Assembly (NCBI GenBank): GCA_030825745.1
Contig: JAPJPH010000047.1
Span: 1 to 7,145, forward strand
Direction of reading: 5' to 3'
DNA length: 7,145 bases
DNA from: Anaerococcus sp.
Lineage (GTDB): Bacteria; Bacillota; Clostridia; Tissierellales; Peptoniphilaceae
Shown: one piece after another, positions 7,126 through 7,145 of the stretch
Layout: every line of letters begins with the position of its first letter
Numbering within the stretch: the first letter of the stretch is position 1
The notes under the pieces: generated by a model
Databases searched by the model: none
Seen by the model: only the letters and a program-made list of their open reading frames with translations
What the model was told of the DNA's origin: nothing
Translations under genes and position numbers: made by a program

Positions 7126-7131
7126 CCTCCT
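7126..7131 (-). promoter_or_regulatory. Ribosome binding site of cdaA with short spacing
   Basis: A full AGGAGG lies four bases from the ATG at 7121, closer than the usual five to nine. An imperfect upstream copy of the surrounding AGTAGGA lies 11 bases farther out. The remaining bases to the window edge (7132-7145) show no promoter. Confidence 0.65.
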
Positions 7132-7145
7132 ACTTATATCCTACT

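Overview
This window is a compact, AT-rich (roughly one-third G+C by eye) chromosomal segment from a low-GC Gram-positive bacterium. The heavy use of ATA, CTA and AGG codons, strong AGGAGG ribosome binding sites, and the pairing of a CdaA-type diadenylate cyclase with an HD-domain CCA enzyme and a tig-clpP-clpX-lon cluster suggest an anaerobic Firmicute. A member of the Tissierellia/Peptoniphilaceae (Anaerococcus or Peptoniphilus relatives) is plausible, but that placement is inference from composition and gene content, not from a database match.

Every gene reads on the minus strand, so the biological order runs from the right edge to the left: cdaA (7121-6300), cdaR (6316-5369), cca (5388-4030), tig (3988-2609), clpP (2573-1980), clpX (1974-760) and the first 236 codons of lon (708 to the left edge). 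The first three genes overlap one another by 17 and 20 bases and look like one translationally coupled unit whose promoter lies beyond the right edge. A good sigma-A-type promoter straddles the cca stop codon and probably starts a second unit, tig-clpP-clpX. A 12-bp inverted repeat ending in a T-run lies between clpX and lon. It looks like the end of that unit, yet it sits only 14 bases from the lon start codon.

Functionally there are two blocks. The upstream block makes and regulates c-di-AMP at the membrane (CdaA with its partner CdaR), followed by the enzyme that builds or repairs tRNA 3' CCA ends. The downstream block handles protein quality: trigger factor folds nascent chains at the ribosome, ClpX unfolds tagged or damaged proteins into the ClpP chamber, and Lon degrades misfolded proteins independently.

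There is no gene-free stretch longer than 51 bases between genes, and I see no RNA genes, mobile elements or CRISPR arrays. I found no credible undescribed system. The points most worth a second look are the terminator-like hairpin placed directly in front of lon, the histidine-rich acidic tail on trigger factor, the promoter embedded at the cca/tig junction, and the departure from the usual cdaA-cdaR-glmM order.
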